Below the pieces are notes generated by a model. It searched no databases and was not told the DNA's origin. It saw only the letters and a list, made by a program, of their open reading frames with translations. The translations under genes and the position numbers were made by a program. This document shows, one piece after another, positions 1-6,636 of a DNA stretch of 57,003 nt. The stretch's first letter is position 1. Each line of letters begins with the position of its first letter. This DNA is from Rhodococcus gordoniae (GTDB taxonomy: Bacteria; Actinomycetota; Actinomycetes; Mycobacteriales; Mycobacteriaceae), in assembly GCF_001646655.1 (NCBI RefSeq), contig NZ_LPZN01000038.1, forward strand, positions 1-57,003. The letters run 5' to 3'.

Positions 1-476
1 CCGAGCGGACGTCTCGGTGCAGGTCGCGACGGCGGGGCCGCGGGACGTCGAGGGGGAGCGGGCGGGGGTGTGTTCCCACGTGACGGTCGCCGGCGCGGGG
101 CAGATTCGGCGAACCGTTCGGGTCGTTGCGTCGGAGCCCACTCGCGGCGTTGCTGCTGTGGCGGCGGTTGCTGCCGGTCCTGCCGGGGAGTCCGAGCGGG
201 CCGGTAGTTCGGTGCCGGCGCCTGCGACCACGCCTGCGGTGACTGTGGCCGGCCGTCGCGCCGGAGAACCTGGGTGCCTTCGGGAGACGGGGGCACGGCG
301 TCGGGGCGACGCGGCGGCACACCACCGGAACGATGGGGCGGCACGCCACCGGAACGATGAGGTGGCACGCCACCGGAACGATGGGGCGGCACGCCACCGC
401 GAGGTACGGACCGGCCGGGAGGAGGGCCCTGCGGAGGTCGCGGCCGGTTCCGGGGGTCGCGAGGGTCGCCGTTCAC
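1..476 (-). CDS. Pro/Arg/Gln-rich N-terminal part of a protein cut by the window edge (possibly LCP family)
   Basis: Reading on the minus strand from GTG at 476, the frame is open to base 1 and gives 158 residues beginning VNGDPRDPRNRPRPP. It is very rich in Pro, Arg and Gln, contains four copies of an octapeptide related to RSGGVPPH (residues 26-56), and has no membrane segment yet. Such basic Pro-rich N-termini often precede the single transmembrane helix of actinobacterial envelope proteins. A -10 hexamer TAGAGT at 489-484 lies 7 nt before the GTG, so translation is probably leaderless. It follows the CPBP gene by 16 nt on the same strand. The M. tuberculosis gene at this place (Rv3840, remembered as LytR-CpsA-Psr-like) suggests a cell-wall ligase, but the catalytic domain lies outside the window, so the family is inference only. 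Confidence 0.6.
   Translation of the reverse strand, partial: MNGDPRDPRNRPRPPQGPPPGRSVPRGGVPPHRSGGVPPHRSGGVPPHRSGGVPPRRPDAVPPSPEGTQVLRRDGRPQSPQAWSQAPAPNYRPARTPRQDRQQPPPQQQRREWAPTQRPERFAESAPRRRPSRGNTPPPAPPRRPAAPPSRPAPRRPL
309..401 (-). repeat. 24-bp tandem coding repeat (four copies)
   Basis: Four near-identical 24-bp units, the first slightly shortened, encode the octapeptide RSGGVPPH on the minus strand: RGGVPPH, RSGGVPPH, RSGGVPPH, RSGGVPPR. Changes between copies are mostly at third codon positions, which supports this reading frame over the other five. Copy number in such arrays often varies between strains. Confidence 0.75.
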
Positions 477-483
477 CCGGACA

Positions 484-489
484 ACTCTA
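484..489 (-). promoter_or_regulatory. -10 hexamer for leaderless start at 476
   Basis: TAGAGT on the minus strand, then 7 nt, then GTG. It sits between the CPBP stop codon and the Pro-rich gene. No Shine-Dalgarno sequence is present. Confidence 0.5.
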
Positions 490-492
490 CGG

Positions 493-1299
493 TCAGGGCA
501 GCCAGGAGACGTGGCCCCTCAGTGCTTGGTAGCCGACGAAGGCGACGGTGTCGATGAGAGCGTGGGCGATCACGAGCGGCCACAACCGCCCGGTTCGCTG
601 CCAGTACCGCCCGAACACCAGGCCCATGACCACGTTGCCGAACCCGCCGCCGATGCCCTGGTAGAGGTGATAACTGCCGCGGAGCAGCGCGGAGGCGAGC
701 AGCGACGAGTTCTCCGACCAGCCGAGCTGCCGCAGACGGGTGAGGAGATAGGCGACGACCAGGATCTCCTCCGCACCGGAATTGGCGATCGCCCACAGCA
801 CCTCGGTGGGCAGCCGCCACCAGTAGTCCTCGAGCAGGCTCGGCGCGACCGTCAGGTTCAGGCCGGCCGCGCGCGCCACCAGGTACAACACGAGGCCGGG
901 GAGTCCGATCAGCGCGGCCAGGCCCACGCCGGGCAGCAGATCGGGCCGCAGGCCGGGCCGGGCGAGACCTGCGAGTCTCGGACCGACGCCGCTGCGCCAC
1001 AACAGGTACAGACCGAGAGCGCCCCAGGCGAGCAACCGCACGATGCCGAGAAGCTGCCGGGCGAGATCGATGAATCCCTGCGACGAGCGTGGCGTGTTCA
1101 GGGCCACCGTCTGATCCGACAGTGGTTCCGGTGCCAGCGCCGCCTCGGCCAGCGACAGGATCGACGAGATTCCGCTCAGGCCGAAGGTGACGAGCAGGAC
1201 GATGGTGATCTCGATCCACAGCGCGCGGCGCTCGGCAGGGTCGAGGGGCGGCTCGGGGTTGCGGGCGGCGGGCCGCAGCCAGTCGCGGAGGGTCGTCAC
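493..1299 (-). CDS. CPBP family intramembrane metalloprotease (type II CAAX-like)
   Basis: 268 residues with several hydrophobic segments. The conserved glutamate pair is in SGAEEILVVAYLLTRL, followed by a second conserved stretch GNVVMGLVFGRYWQRTG and a late His in IAHALID. These are the hallmarks of the CPBP/Abi superfamily, whose metal-binding Glu and His residues lie in membrane helices. The start is set at GTG 1299, where hydrophilic protein (VTTLRDWLRP) begins. The same frame stays open to 2217, but that part overlaps the DUF2470 gene in another frame and has the composition of a shadow. The likely role is proteolysis or protein modification at the membrane; the substrate is unknown. 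It lies between an iron-regulated gene and a probable envelope gene. Confidence 0.85.
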   Translation of the reverse strand: MTTLRDWLRPAARNPEPPLDPAERRALWIEITIVLLVTFGLSGISSILSLAEAALAPEPLSDQTVALNTPRSSQGFIDLARQLLGIVRLLAWGALGLYLLWRSGVGPRLAGLARPGLRPDLLPGVGLAALIGLPGLVLYLVARAAGLNLTVAPSLLEDYWWRLPTEVLWAIANSGAEEILVVAYLLTRLRQLGWSENSSLLASALLRGSYHLYQGIGGGFGNVVMGLVFGRYWQRTGRLWPLVIAHALIDTVAFVGYQALRGHVSWLP

Positions 1300-1430
1300 C
1301 GGAGCGATTGTGCCGGACGGTGCGCGGTGGGCGAGTGGGTCGTGCGCGCCATCCTGCTGATGATCGGTACGACCTCTCCGAATCAGCCGCCGACCGGCCG
1401 GGTCTTCGGGTCTGCATCGTGGCGGAATAC

Positions 1431-2198
1431 TCAGGCCCGCGGCGGCAGTCCGTTGCGGAAGGGGCAGCCGACCAGCAGGCGCAGTGCGCGGCTCAGGGCC
1501 GCGGGGTCGTCGACCGGCTCGTGGAAAGGGATGCGCACGTCGTGGTCGTCGCCTTCGGACTCGACACGCAGGCGCAGGCCGTAACGATCGAGGCCGAGTG
1601 GGCGGATCCGTCCGCCGCGATGCGCGGGCGGAATCCGTCGCGCGATCTGCCGCACGATGTCGGCGTGGTCCTGTTCGAGATGTTGGAGCCAGCCGGTCTC
1701 GAGCGCTGCGAAGGGGTCGGGAGCAGCGTCGAGGACGTCGGTGACGTCGACGGCTTCGGCGCCGGTGGTGTCGGCGGCGACGATGGAGTCGAGGCTCAGG
1801 CACAGCAGTTCGGAGCAGTGTCCGACGTCGAGGAGTTCGGGATGCGGGAGGATCTCGGCGATCTCGGCGGCGAGCCGGCGGGGATGTTCGACCGGACGCA
1901 GGGTGCCGCTGAGCCAGATGAGCGACCGCACCGGGTTGCGCAGTGCGATCGGCGAGTGGTCGGTGAGTTCGAGCATCGCGGGGATTCCGGCGTTCCCGGC
2001 CTGCCAGGCGAGTGCGACGGGGAGGCTGTCCTCGGCGACGGCGACGGCGACCTGCCCGTCGTCGAGGAGATGGTGGACGAAGGTGGGCAGCGGGTCGCAT
2101 CCGTCGATCGCGAGCTGGGTCGTGTCGGCCCGGATGAGGGCGGTGCGTACGCGTTCGGCCGTGGTGGGCGCGGGAACGACGGATGTGGTGGTCTGCAT
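1431..2198 (-). CDS. DUF2470-domain protein, iron-box controlled (Rv3839-like)
   Basis: 255 residues with no signal peptide or membrane helix, so cytoplasmic. The C-terminal half (LETGWLQHLEQDHADIVRQI onward) has the pattern of the DUF2470 domain found at the end of HugZ-type haem-degrading and pyridoxamine-phosphate-oxidase-like proteins. The N-terminal half resembles the split-barrel part (VAVAVAEDSLPVALAW, RSLIWLSGTLRPVEHP). ATG 2198 has a strong AGGAGG 6 nt upstream. A near-perfect IdeR/DtxR site overlaps the promoter. The M. tuberculosis counterpart Rv3839 is reported as IdeR-repressed, and it is likewise divergent from the pheA side. A role in haem or iron handling is inferred. Confidence 0.85.
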   Translation of the reverse strand: MQTTTSVVPAPTTAERVRTALIRADTTQLAIDGCDPLPTFVHHLLDDGQVAVAVAEDSLPVALAWQAGNAGIPAMLELTDHSPIALRNPVRSLIWLSGTLRPVEHPRRLAAEIAEILPHPELLDVGHCSELLCLSLDSIVAADTTGAEAVDVTDVLDAAPDPFAALETGWLQHLEQDHADIVRQIARRIPPAHRGGRIRPLGLDRYGLRLRVESEGDDHDVRIPFHEPVDDPAALSRALRLLVGCPFRNGLPPRA

Positions 2199-2217
2199 GC
2201 CGACCCTCCTTCTTCAT

Positions 2218-2236
2218 GTAGGTGAGGCAAACCTAA
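2218..2236 (-). promoter_or_regulatory. IdeR/DtxR iron box
   Basis: On the minus strand the site reads TTAGGTTTGCCTCACCTAC. It matches the consensus TTAGGTTAGSCTAACCTAA at 16 of 19 positions and has the expected dyad. It overlaps the -10 hexamer of the DUF2470 promoter, where Fe2+-loaded repressor would block RNA polymerase. Confidence 0.88.
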
Positions 2237-2258
2237 GTCATTGTGACCGCGGTCGCAA
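2230..2258 (-). promoter_or_regulatory. Promoter of the DUF2470 gene
   Basis: -35 TTGCGA (2258-2253), a 17-nt spacer and -10 TAGGTT (2235-2230) on the minus strand. The -10 lies inside the iron box. The 5' UTR would be about 25 nt and contains the AGGAGG ribosome site. Confidence 0.7.
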
Positions 2259-2270
2259 GTGCTCCGTCGG

Positions 2271-2276
2271 TAGCCT
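2271..2276 (+). promoter_or_regulatory. -10 hexamer for leaderless start at 2283
   Basis: TAGCCT, 6 nt, then GTG; no Shine-Dalgarno sequence. It is about 35 bp from the iron box, so bound IdeR could also affect this divergent promoter. Confidence 0.6.
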
Positions 2277-2282
2277 GGACCG

Positions 2283-2969
2283 GTGCCGATCCCTCTTCCC
2301 CTCGGAATGCCGCCGTCCCGCGACGAATCGCGGGGATTGCTCGACGCGTTGCTCACCCGCCGGCACGACACCCTCACCGGCGCTCTCGCCGCGACCGGCC
2401 GCATGCTCGCCCCGCCGATCGTCCCGGCCGCCGCCGTCACCGGATCGCCGACCCGCGAGCTCGTCGTCGAACTCGATGCCTCGACCGAACTTCCCTCGCC
2501 CGCCGGGTGGCGCCCGATCCGCTATCAGGTCGAGTGTTCGGCCGAGGATCTCGAGGACGTTCTCGCGATCACCGCGCCCGCACCCCTGGTGGTGTACCCG
2601 CACGTGTCCGACGCCGCGCTCGCCGACGCTGCCCGCGCGCTCACCGAGGCCGGCCACATCCCGGGCCTGACCGCAGGTCGCGGGGCCGAGGCCGTCGCTG
2701 ATTTCCTCGCCGTCCTCGCCCACACCGACACGGGCTACGCCGCCCGCGCGACCGGCACCGACGACGTGGTCGCCCTGCTCGCCGCCACCGTCGCGGCGCT
2801 GAGCGGTTTCGATGTCCGGGCCGCCCTCGCGACTCCCGACGTGGCCCGGCTCCGGCGGCTCGTCCCCGAGGCGGCCGCCGCGGTGCGGGAGATCCTCCTG
2901 GTCGTGGAGGTCGACGAGACCGACGGCGTCGTCCGGGATCTCGAAGCGCTCGATCTCGGCGTGGGCTGA
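2283..2969 (+). CDS. Hypothetical cytoplasmic protein upstream of pheA
   Basis: 228 residues, Ala-rich, with no signal peptide, membrane helix or motif that I recognise. The middle (LVVYPHVSDAALADAARALTEAGHIPGL) and the end (AAAAVREILLVVEVDETDGVV) have alternating hydrophobic strands and helices typical of an alpha/beta fold, with an acidic C-terminus. The start is GTG 2283 behind a TAGCCT -10 with no ribosome site. It is divergent from the iron-regulated DUF2470 gene and precedes pheA by 56 nt; pheA has its own -10, so it need not be cotranscribed. Third-position GC and codon use match real genes here. The function is unknown. Confidence 0.75.
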   Translation: MPIPLPLGMPPSRDESRGLLDALLTRRHDTLTGALAATGRMLAPPIVPAAAVTGSPTRELVVELDASTELPSPAGWRPIRYQVECSAEDLEDVLAITAPAPLVVYPHVSDAALADAARALTEAGHIPGLTAGRGAEAVADFLAVLAHTDTGYAARATGTDDVVALLAATVAALSGFDVRAALATPDVARLRRLVPEAAAAVREILLVVEVDETDGVVRDLEALDLGVG

Positions 2970-3012
2970 TCCGGGTTCACGCGGACTCCACCTCCCGGTC
3001 ACGGACGGTGCG

Positions 3013-3018
3013 TAACCT
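3013..3018 (+). promoter_or_regulatory. -10 hexamer for leaderless pheA
   Basis: TAACCT, 7 nt, then GTG 3026. This spacing favours 3026 over the in-frame GTG at 3008 as the pheA start. Confidence 0.6.
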
Positions 3019-3025
3019 CGTACTC

Positions 3026-3952
3026 GTGCCACGTATCGCTTATTTCGGACCGTCGGGAACGTTCACCGAGATGGCCCTCGACCGTTTCGAGAGCCTCGGT
3101 GCACTCGACGTGCTCGGCGACGAGTCCGCGGACGTCGAACGCGTCGCCGCGGCCAGCCCACCGGCCGCTCTGCAACTCCTGCGCGACCGGCAGGTCGACG
3201 GTGCCGTCGTTCCCATCGAGAGCTCGGTGGAGGGCTCGGTGCCGCCCACCATGGACGCCCTGGCGCTCGGGCCGCGCCTGCAGATCGTTGCCGAGGCCGA
3301 ACTCGACATCGCGTTCACGGTGGTCACCCGCGACGGGATCACGCGCGATCGGGTCCGCACGATCGGCGCCTATCCGGTGGCCGCGGCGCAGGTGCGTCGC
3401 TGGATCGAGGACCATCTGCCCGCCGCCGAGGTCGTGACCGCCGCCTCGAATGCGGGAGCGGCCGAGGACGTCGCGTCCGGCAAGGTCGACGCGGCCGTGT
3501 CCACCGCACTCGCCGGGCAGCGGCTCGGCCTGTCGGTTCTCGCCGACAAGGTCGCCGACTTCGAGGGCGCCCGCACCCGCTTCGTGCTCGTCACCCGGCC
3601 GCGGCCGGTGCCGAAACGCACCGGTGTCGACCGCACCTCGGTCGTGCTGCAGCTGCCCAACGAGCCGGGTTCGCTGGTGCGCGCGATCACCGAGTTCGCC
3701 ACGCGCGGAATCGATCTGTCCCGTATCGAATCCCGGCCGACCCGCAGGGAATACGGCACCTACTTCTTCCACTTGGACTGTGTGGGCCACATCGACGACG
3801 CCCTGGTCGCCGAGGCGTTGCAGGGACTGCACCGCTTCGCGCAGGTGCGGTTCCTCGGATCGTGGCCCGCGGTATCCGAACACGGTGTCCCGCCCGTGTC
3901 GGACGACGAGGATGCGCGGTGGCTCGACCGGCTGCGGCGCGGAGAGGACTGA
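3026..3952 (+). CDS. pheA: Prephenate dehydratase
   Basis: Converts prephenate to phenylpyruvate in phenylalanine synthesis. 308 residues: a bilobed catalytic domain beginning VPRIAYFGPSGTFTE, the signature TRF at residues 184-186 (the Thr is catalytic in this family), and a C-terminal ACT regulatory domain with ESRPTRREYGTYFF, where phenylalanine binds. The GTG at 3026 aligns with the start of mycobacterial PheA (remembered as MVRIAYLGPEGTFTE) and sits 7 nt after a TAACCT hexamer; the GTG at 3008 would add six residues not expected in the family. The C-terminus lies 2 nt before the histidine phosphatase start, so the two are translationally coupled, as with Rv3838c-Rv3837c. Confidence 0.96.
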   Translation: MPRIAYFGPSGTFTEMALDRFESLGALDVLGDESADVERVAAASPPAALQLLRDRQVDGAVVPIESSVEGSVPPTMDALALGPRLQIVAEAELDIAFTVVTRDGITRDRVRTIGAYPVAAAQVRRWIEDHLPAAEVVTAASNAGAAEDVASGKVDAAVSTALAGQRLGLSVLADKVADFEGARTRFVLVTRPRPVPKRTGVDRTSVVLQLPNEPGSLVRAITEFATRGIDLSRIESRPTRREYGTYFFHLDCVGHIDDALVAEALQGLHRFAQVRFLGSWPAVSEHGVPPVSDDEDARWLDRLRRGED

Positions 3953-3954
3953 CG

Positions 3955-4614
3955 GTGAGCGGCAGATTGATCCTGGCCCGGCACGGCCAGACGGTGGCGA
4001 ACGTCGCCCGGAGGCTCGATACCAAGCTTCCCGGAGCGGAGCTCACCGAGCTCGGCGTCGAACAGGCCCGCACGCTCGGGAAGAACCTCGTCGAGCGGAC
4101 GCCGTCGCTGCTCGTCGCGTCGCAGGCACTGCGGGCCCGGCAGACGGCCGACCACGCGGGAGCGGCGGTGTCGCTGGAGACGAGCGTCCGCGAGGGCGTG
4201 CACGAGGTGCAGGTCGGCGAGCTCGAGGACCGCAGCGACGAGGAGTCGCACAAGCTGTTCATGAAGGTCTACGAGGAGTGGCACAACGGCGACCTGCGGG
4301 CACGGGTCCCGGGTGGCGAATCGGCGCTCGACGTGCTCGACCGGTATCTGCCCGTCCTCGACTCGCTGCGCAGCGATTATCTCGACGCCGGCTCGGGCGA
4401 CGTCGTGGTCGTCAGCCACGGTGCCGCCATCCGGCTCGTGGCGGCCTATCTGGGGAAGGTGCCGGCGGGTTTCGCCATCACGAATCACCTGGCCAACACC
4501 GAGACGGTCGAGCTGGCGCCTGTGTCCGGCGGGTGGGAATGCGTGCGCTGGGGATCCTTCCTCGCGCCCTTCCACGACACCGCGCGCGGCGGTGTCGACG
4601 ATCCGATGGGGTGA
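3955..4614 (+). CDS. Histidine phosphatase family protein (phosphoglycerate mutase-like)
   Basis: 219 residues. The catalytic RHG motif is R9-H10-G11 in LILARHGQTVANVARRL, and the second catalytic His is H155 in VVVVSHGAAIRLVAAYLG. An acidic residue needed for acid catalysis is probably in the EVQVGELEDR segment. GTG 3955 begins 2 nt after the pheA stop codon. The longer open frame back to 3862 overlaps pheA and is not used. It is most likely a phosphatase acting on a small phosphorylated metabolite rather than a glycolytic mutase, because the mutase-specific insertions are not evident. Pairing with pheA is conserved in mycobacteria (Rv3837c). Confidence 0.9.
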   Translation: MSGRLILARHGQTVANVARRLDTKLPGAELTELGVEQARTLGKNLVERTPSLLVASQALRARQTADHAGAAVSLETSVREGVHEVQVGELEDRSDEESHKLFMKVYEEWHNGDLRARVPGGESALDVLDRYLPVLDSLRSDYLDAGSGDVVVVSHGAAIRLVAAYLGKVPAGFAITNHLANTETVELAPVSGGWECVRWGSFLAPFHDTARGGVDDPMG

Positions 4615-4679
4615 TACCGCCCACTCTCCGATCGTTCGGGCGCAAAACATACGGGTATCCTCGGGGCGTCCGTGTGAAG

Positions 4680-4691
4680 TAGCGATCGGTA
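4680..4691 (+). promoter_or_regulatory. Candidate TetR operator half (shared 12-mer)
   Basis: TAGCGATCGGTA, 14 bp upstream of the TetR gene at 4706. It matches 11 of 12 bases of TAGCGATCGATA at 8510-8521 in front of the thiolase operon that carries a paralogous TetR gene. Confidence 0.45.
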
Positions 4692-4705
4692 GGTAGGGGC
4701 AGTTC

Positions 4706-5341
4706 ATGGGTGCTTCGAGCGACGGGGCCGACACCCTCACCAACGGTGAGGCGATCCCGGACTGGCGCATCCTCGAACCGATGCAGCTCAGCCCCATCCT
4801 CACCGCCGCCCTCGATGCGTTCTACGAGACCGGCTTCCACGGCACGTCGGTGCGGGAGATCGCGCGTCGCGTCGGTGTCACCGTTCCGGCTCTCTACTAC
4901 CATCACGAGAACAAGGAAGGGCTGCTCATCGCCCTTCTGGAGCTGTCCACGAGCGATGTGCTCTCCCGGGCGCACGCCGCGGCCGAGGACGCCGAGGGCG
5001 ACCCGGTGCGCAGGCTGTCCAACGTCATCGAGGCGATCGTGCTGCGCATGACGATGCGGGCTCGGCTCGCCGCGCTCGAGGGCGAGGCCCGCTATCTGAG
5101 TCCCGAGAACCGCCAGCGCTACCGCGCGGTGCGCAAGGGTGTCGAGCAGTTGGTGCGCCAGATCGTCGAGGAGGGCGTCGCCGCGGATGTGTTCGACGTG
5201 GACGATCCCGCCGAGACGACGCGCGCCCTGCTCGGCATGTGCCAGTCGATCCCGCGCTGGTACCACGCGGAGGGCACGCTCGGTCCCGAGGCCGTCGCAC
5301 AGAAGTACGTCGGTATCGCGCTCAAGACCGTCGGCGCCTGA
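4706..5341 (+). CDS. TetR family transcriptional regulator (paralogue of the gene at 10591)
   Basis: 211 residues. A typical TetR helix-turn-helix lies at about residues 35-65 (AFYETGFHGTSVREIARRVG, then VPALYYHHENKEGLL). The C-terminal ligand domain includes RYLSPENRQRYRAVRK and FDVDDPAETTRALLGM. About half of the residues, including the unusual FDVDD, are shared with the TetR at 10591, so the two are paralogues. The N-terminal tail of about 20 residues is not part of the fold. GTAGGGG lies 6 nt before ATG 4706. It probably senses an acyl-CoA-like ligand, as related actinobacterial TetRs next to beta-oxidation genes do, but nothing in the sequence identifies the ligand. Confidence 0.9.
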   Translation: MGASSDGADTLTNGEAIPDWRILEPMQLSPILTAALDAFYETGFHGTSVREIARRVGVTVPALYYHHENKEGLLIALLELSTSDVLSRAHAAAEDAEGDPVRRLSNVIEAIVLRMTMRARLAALEGEARYLSPENRQRYRAVRKGVEQLVRQIVEEGVAADVFDVDDPAETTRALLGMCQSIPRWYHAEGTLGPEAVAQKYVGIALKTVGA

Positions 5342-5353
5342 GACGATCCGGAT

Positions 5354-5929
5354 TCAGCGGCGGTCGAACCAGGTGACCTGTGTGCCGTTGGAGAACTCCT
5401 CGCGGTCGGTGACGTCGAATCGCGTGGGGACGAAGTTGCCCGACAGCGCCGGGATGCCGTCGCCCGCGATCACCGGATAGCTCTTGAAGATCAGCCGGTC
5501 GATCTCGTCGACGAGCTGCCCTGCGATGTTGCCGCCGCCGCAGAGCCAGATGTCCAGTCCCTCTTCTGCCTTCAGCTTTCGGACCAGCTCGACCGGGTCG
5601 GTGTCGACGATCCGAACCTGCGGATCGTCTACCGGCGCGAGAGTTCGGGACACGACGTACTGCTGCATGTGGCTGTACGGGCTCGTGAGTCCCAGCGAGA
5701 GACCGGGTTCGTAGGCGCCGCGCCCCATGATCACCGTGTCCCATTCATTGTTCGGCGCGTCGACCGGCATGCCGACCTGTTCGCGGAGGGCGGTGGGAAC
5801 GGCTTCCGGATATCTCGCGCTCATCGCCGCCGCCATGTCGTCGCAGATCGGGTAGAAGTCGTACTCCCCGTTCGGGCCTGCGATGTACCCGTCGAGGGTC
5901 ACTGCCACGTAGTAGACGAGCTTTCGCAT
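5354..5929 (-). CDS. Dihydrofolate reductase family protein (RibD C-terminal-like)
   Basis: 191 residues: N-terminal KLVYYVAVTLDGYIAGPNGE, the middle DTVIMGRGAYEPG, and WLCGGGNIAGQLVDEIDRL near the C-terminus. These match the RibD_C/DHFR-like reductase superfamily; GGGN and MGR contact NADPH in relatives. It is probably an NADPH-dependent reductase of a small heterocyclic or carbonyl substrate. Such genes are often annotated as DHFR-like without being the folate enzyme, and the housekeeping folA is expected elsewhere. It is divergent from a TetR gene at 6000 with two palindromes between them, so it is probably that regulator's target. Confidence 0.9.
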   Translation of the reverse strand: MRKLVYYVAVTLDGYIAGPNGEYDFYPICDDMAAAMSARYPEAVPTALREQVGMPVDAPNNEWDTVIMGRGAYEPGLSLGLTSPYSHMQQYVVSRTLAPVDDPQVRIVDTDPVELVRKLKAEEGLDIWLCGGGNIAGQLVDEIDRLIFKSYPVIAGDGIPALSGNFVPTRFDVTDREEFSNGTQVTWFDRR

Positions 5930-5944
5930 CTTCGACCACCATTC

Positions 5945-5954
5945 GTAGTACTAT
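5945..5954. promoter_or_regulatory. Palindromic operator candidate, copy 1
   Basis: GTAGTACTAT, near-perfect dyad, 16 bp upstream of the reductase start. It repeats at 5973-5982, with starts 28 bp apart. Confidence 0.6.
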
Positions 5955-5972
5955 GACTGAAGTGGTTCGAAG

Positions 5973-5982
5973 GTAGTACTAC
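5973..5982. promoter_or_regulatory. Palindromic operator candidate, copy 2
   Basis: GTAGTACTAC, a perfect 10-bp palindrome just upstream of the TetR gene. Its place between divergent regulator and target genes is the standard arrangement for TetR autoregulation. Confidence 0.62.
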
Positions 5983-5999
5983 AGATGGAGTGGTGTCAA

Positions 6000-6575
6000 G
6001 TGGTCAGGACGAATCCGGAACGACGAAAGGTCTTGCTGGATGCCTCGATCGAGGTGCTCGCACGCGACGGTGCTCGCGGTCTGACCTTTCGGGCCGTCGA
6101 CAAGGAGGCGGGGGTACCGGTCGGGACCGCCTCGAACTACTTCGCCAACCGTGACGAGCTGCTCGTCCAGGTGGGGCATCGCTACTACGAGCGGCTCCTG
6201 CCCGCCGACGAGGTCATGGCGCAGTCGCAGTCGCCGCAGACCCGCGAATCCATGATCGAGCTGATGACGGAGGTGGTCGACCGGCTCATCCGGTTCCGCG
6301 CCGGCTATCTCGCGCTCCTCGAACTACGCCTCGAAGCGACCCGGCGTCCCGAACTGCAGACCCTGCTCACCGAGCGGGTGCGCGCCGACCTGGATTTCAA
6401 CATCGCCAACTACCGGCACTCCGGCCTGCCCGGCGGTGAGGACGCCGTCGTGCTGCTCTATCTCGCGTTGAACTGGCTCGTGCTCGACCGGCTCACTCTT
6501 CCCGGGATCGTCGACGAGGACCGTGTCGCCGAGTTGGTGCGGGCGGCCGTCGAACGCGTGATCCCCGACGCCTGA
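6000..6575 (+). CDS. TetR family transcriptional regulator
   Basis: 191 residues from GTG 6000 (VVRTNPERRKVLLDASIEVL). The helix-turn-helix spans about residues 20-50: GLTFRAVDKEAGVPVGTASN and the recognition helix followed by YFANRDELL. The C-terminal domain (RAGYLALLELRLEATRRPEL, LYLALNWLVLDRLT) resembles the TetR_C_6/BetI-like type. GGAG at 5987-5990 lies 9 nt before GTG 6000; the alternative ATG 5985 adds five residues and directly abuts operator copy 2. It is not closely similar to the other two TetRs here. The probable target is the divergent DHFR-like reductase. A 12-bp inverted repeat follows as a bidirectional terminator. Confidence 0.9.
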   Translation: MVRTNPERRKVLLDASIEVLARDGARGLTFRAVDKEAGVPVGTASNYFANRDELLVQVGHRYYERLLPADEVMAQSQSPQTRESMIELMTEVVDRLIRFRAGYLALLELRLEATRRPELQTLLTERVRADLDFNIANYRHSGLPGGEDAVVLLYLALNWLVLDRLTLPGIVDEDRVAELVRAAVERVIPDA

Positions 6576-6576
6576 A

Positions 6577-6629
6577 ACGATTTCGGTGTATCCGACCCCG
6601 ATCGGCGAGGCCGGATCCACCGAAATCGT
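6577..6629. terminator. Bidirectional terminator hairpin
   Basis: Perfect inverted repeat ACGATTTCGGTG (6577-6588) and CACCGAAATCGT (6618-6629) between the convergent TetR and enoyl-CoA hydratase genes. The loop contains a further short ATCCG/CGGAT pairing. Confidence 0.7.
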
Positions 6630-6636
6630 CGACGGC

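Noticed and set aside
17-532. Plus-strand open frame of 171 codons at the left edge
   Set aside because: Composition is erratic (Arg, Gly, Ala with no hydrophobic pattern), and the minus-strand frame in the same place gives regular octapeptides with silent third-base changes and a promoter-like start.
1300-2217. N-terminal extension of the CPBP frame
   Set aside because: It overlaps the DUF2470 gene in another frame and is Arg/Pro/His-rich shadow; hydrophobic CPBP sequence begins only after GTG 1299.
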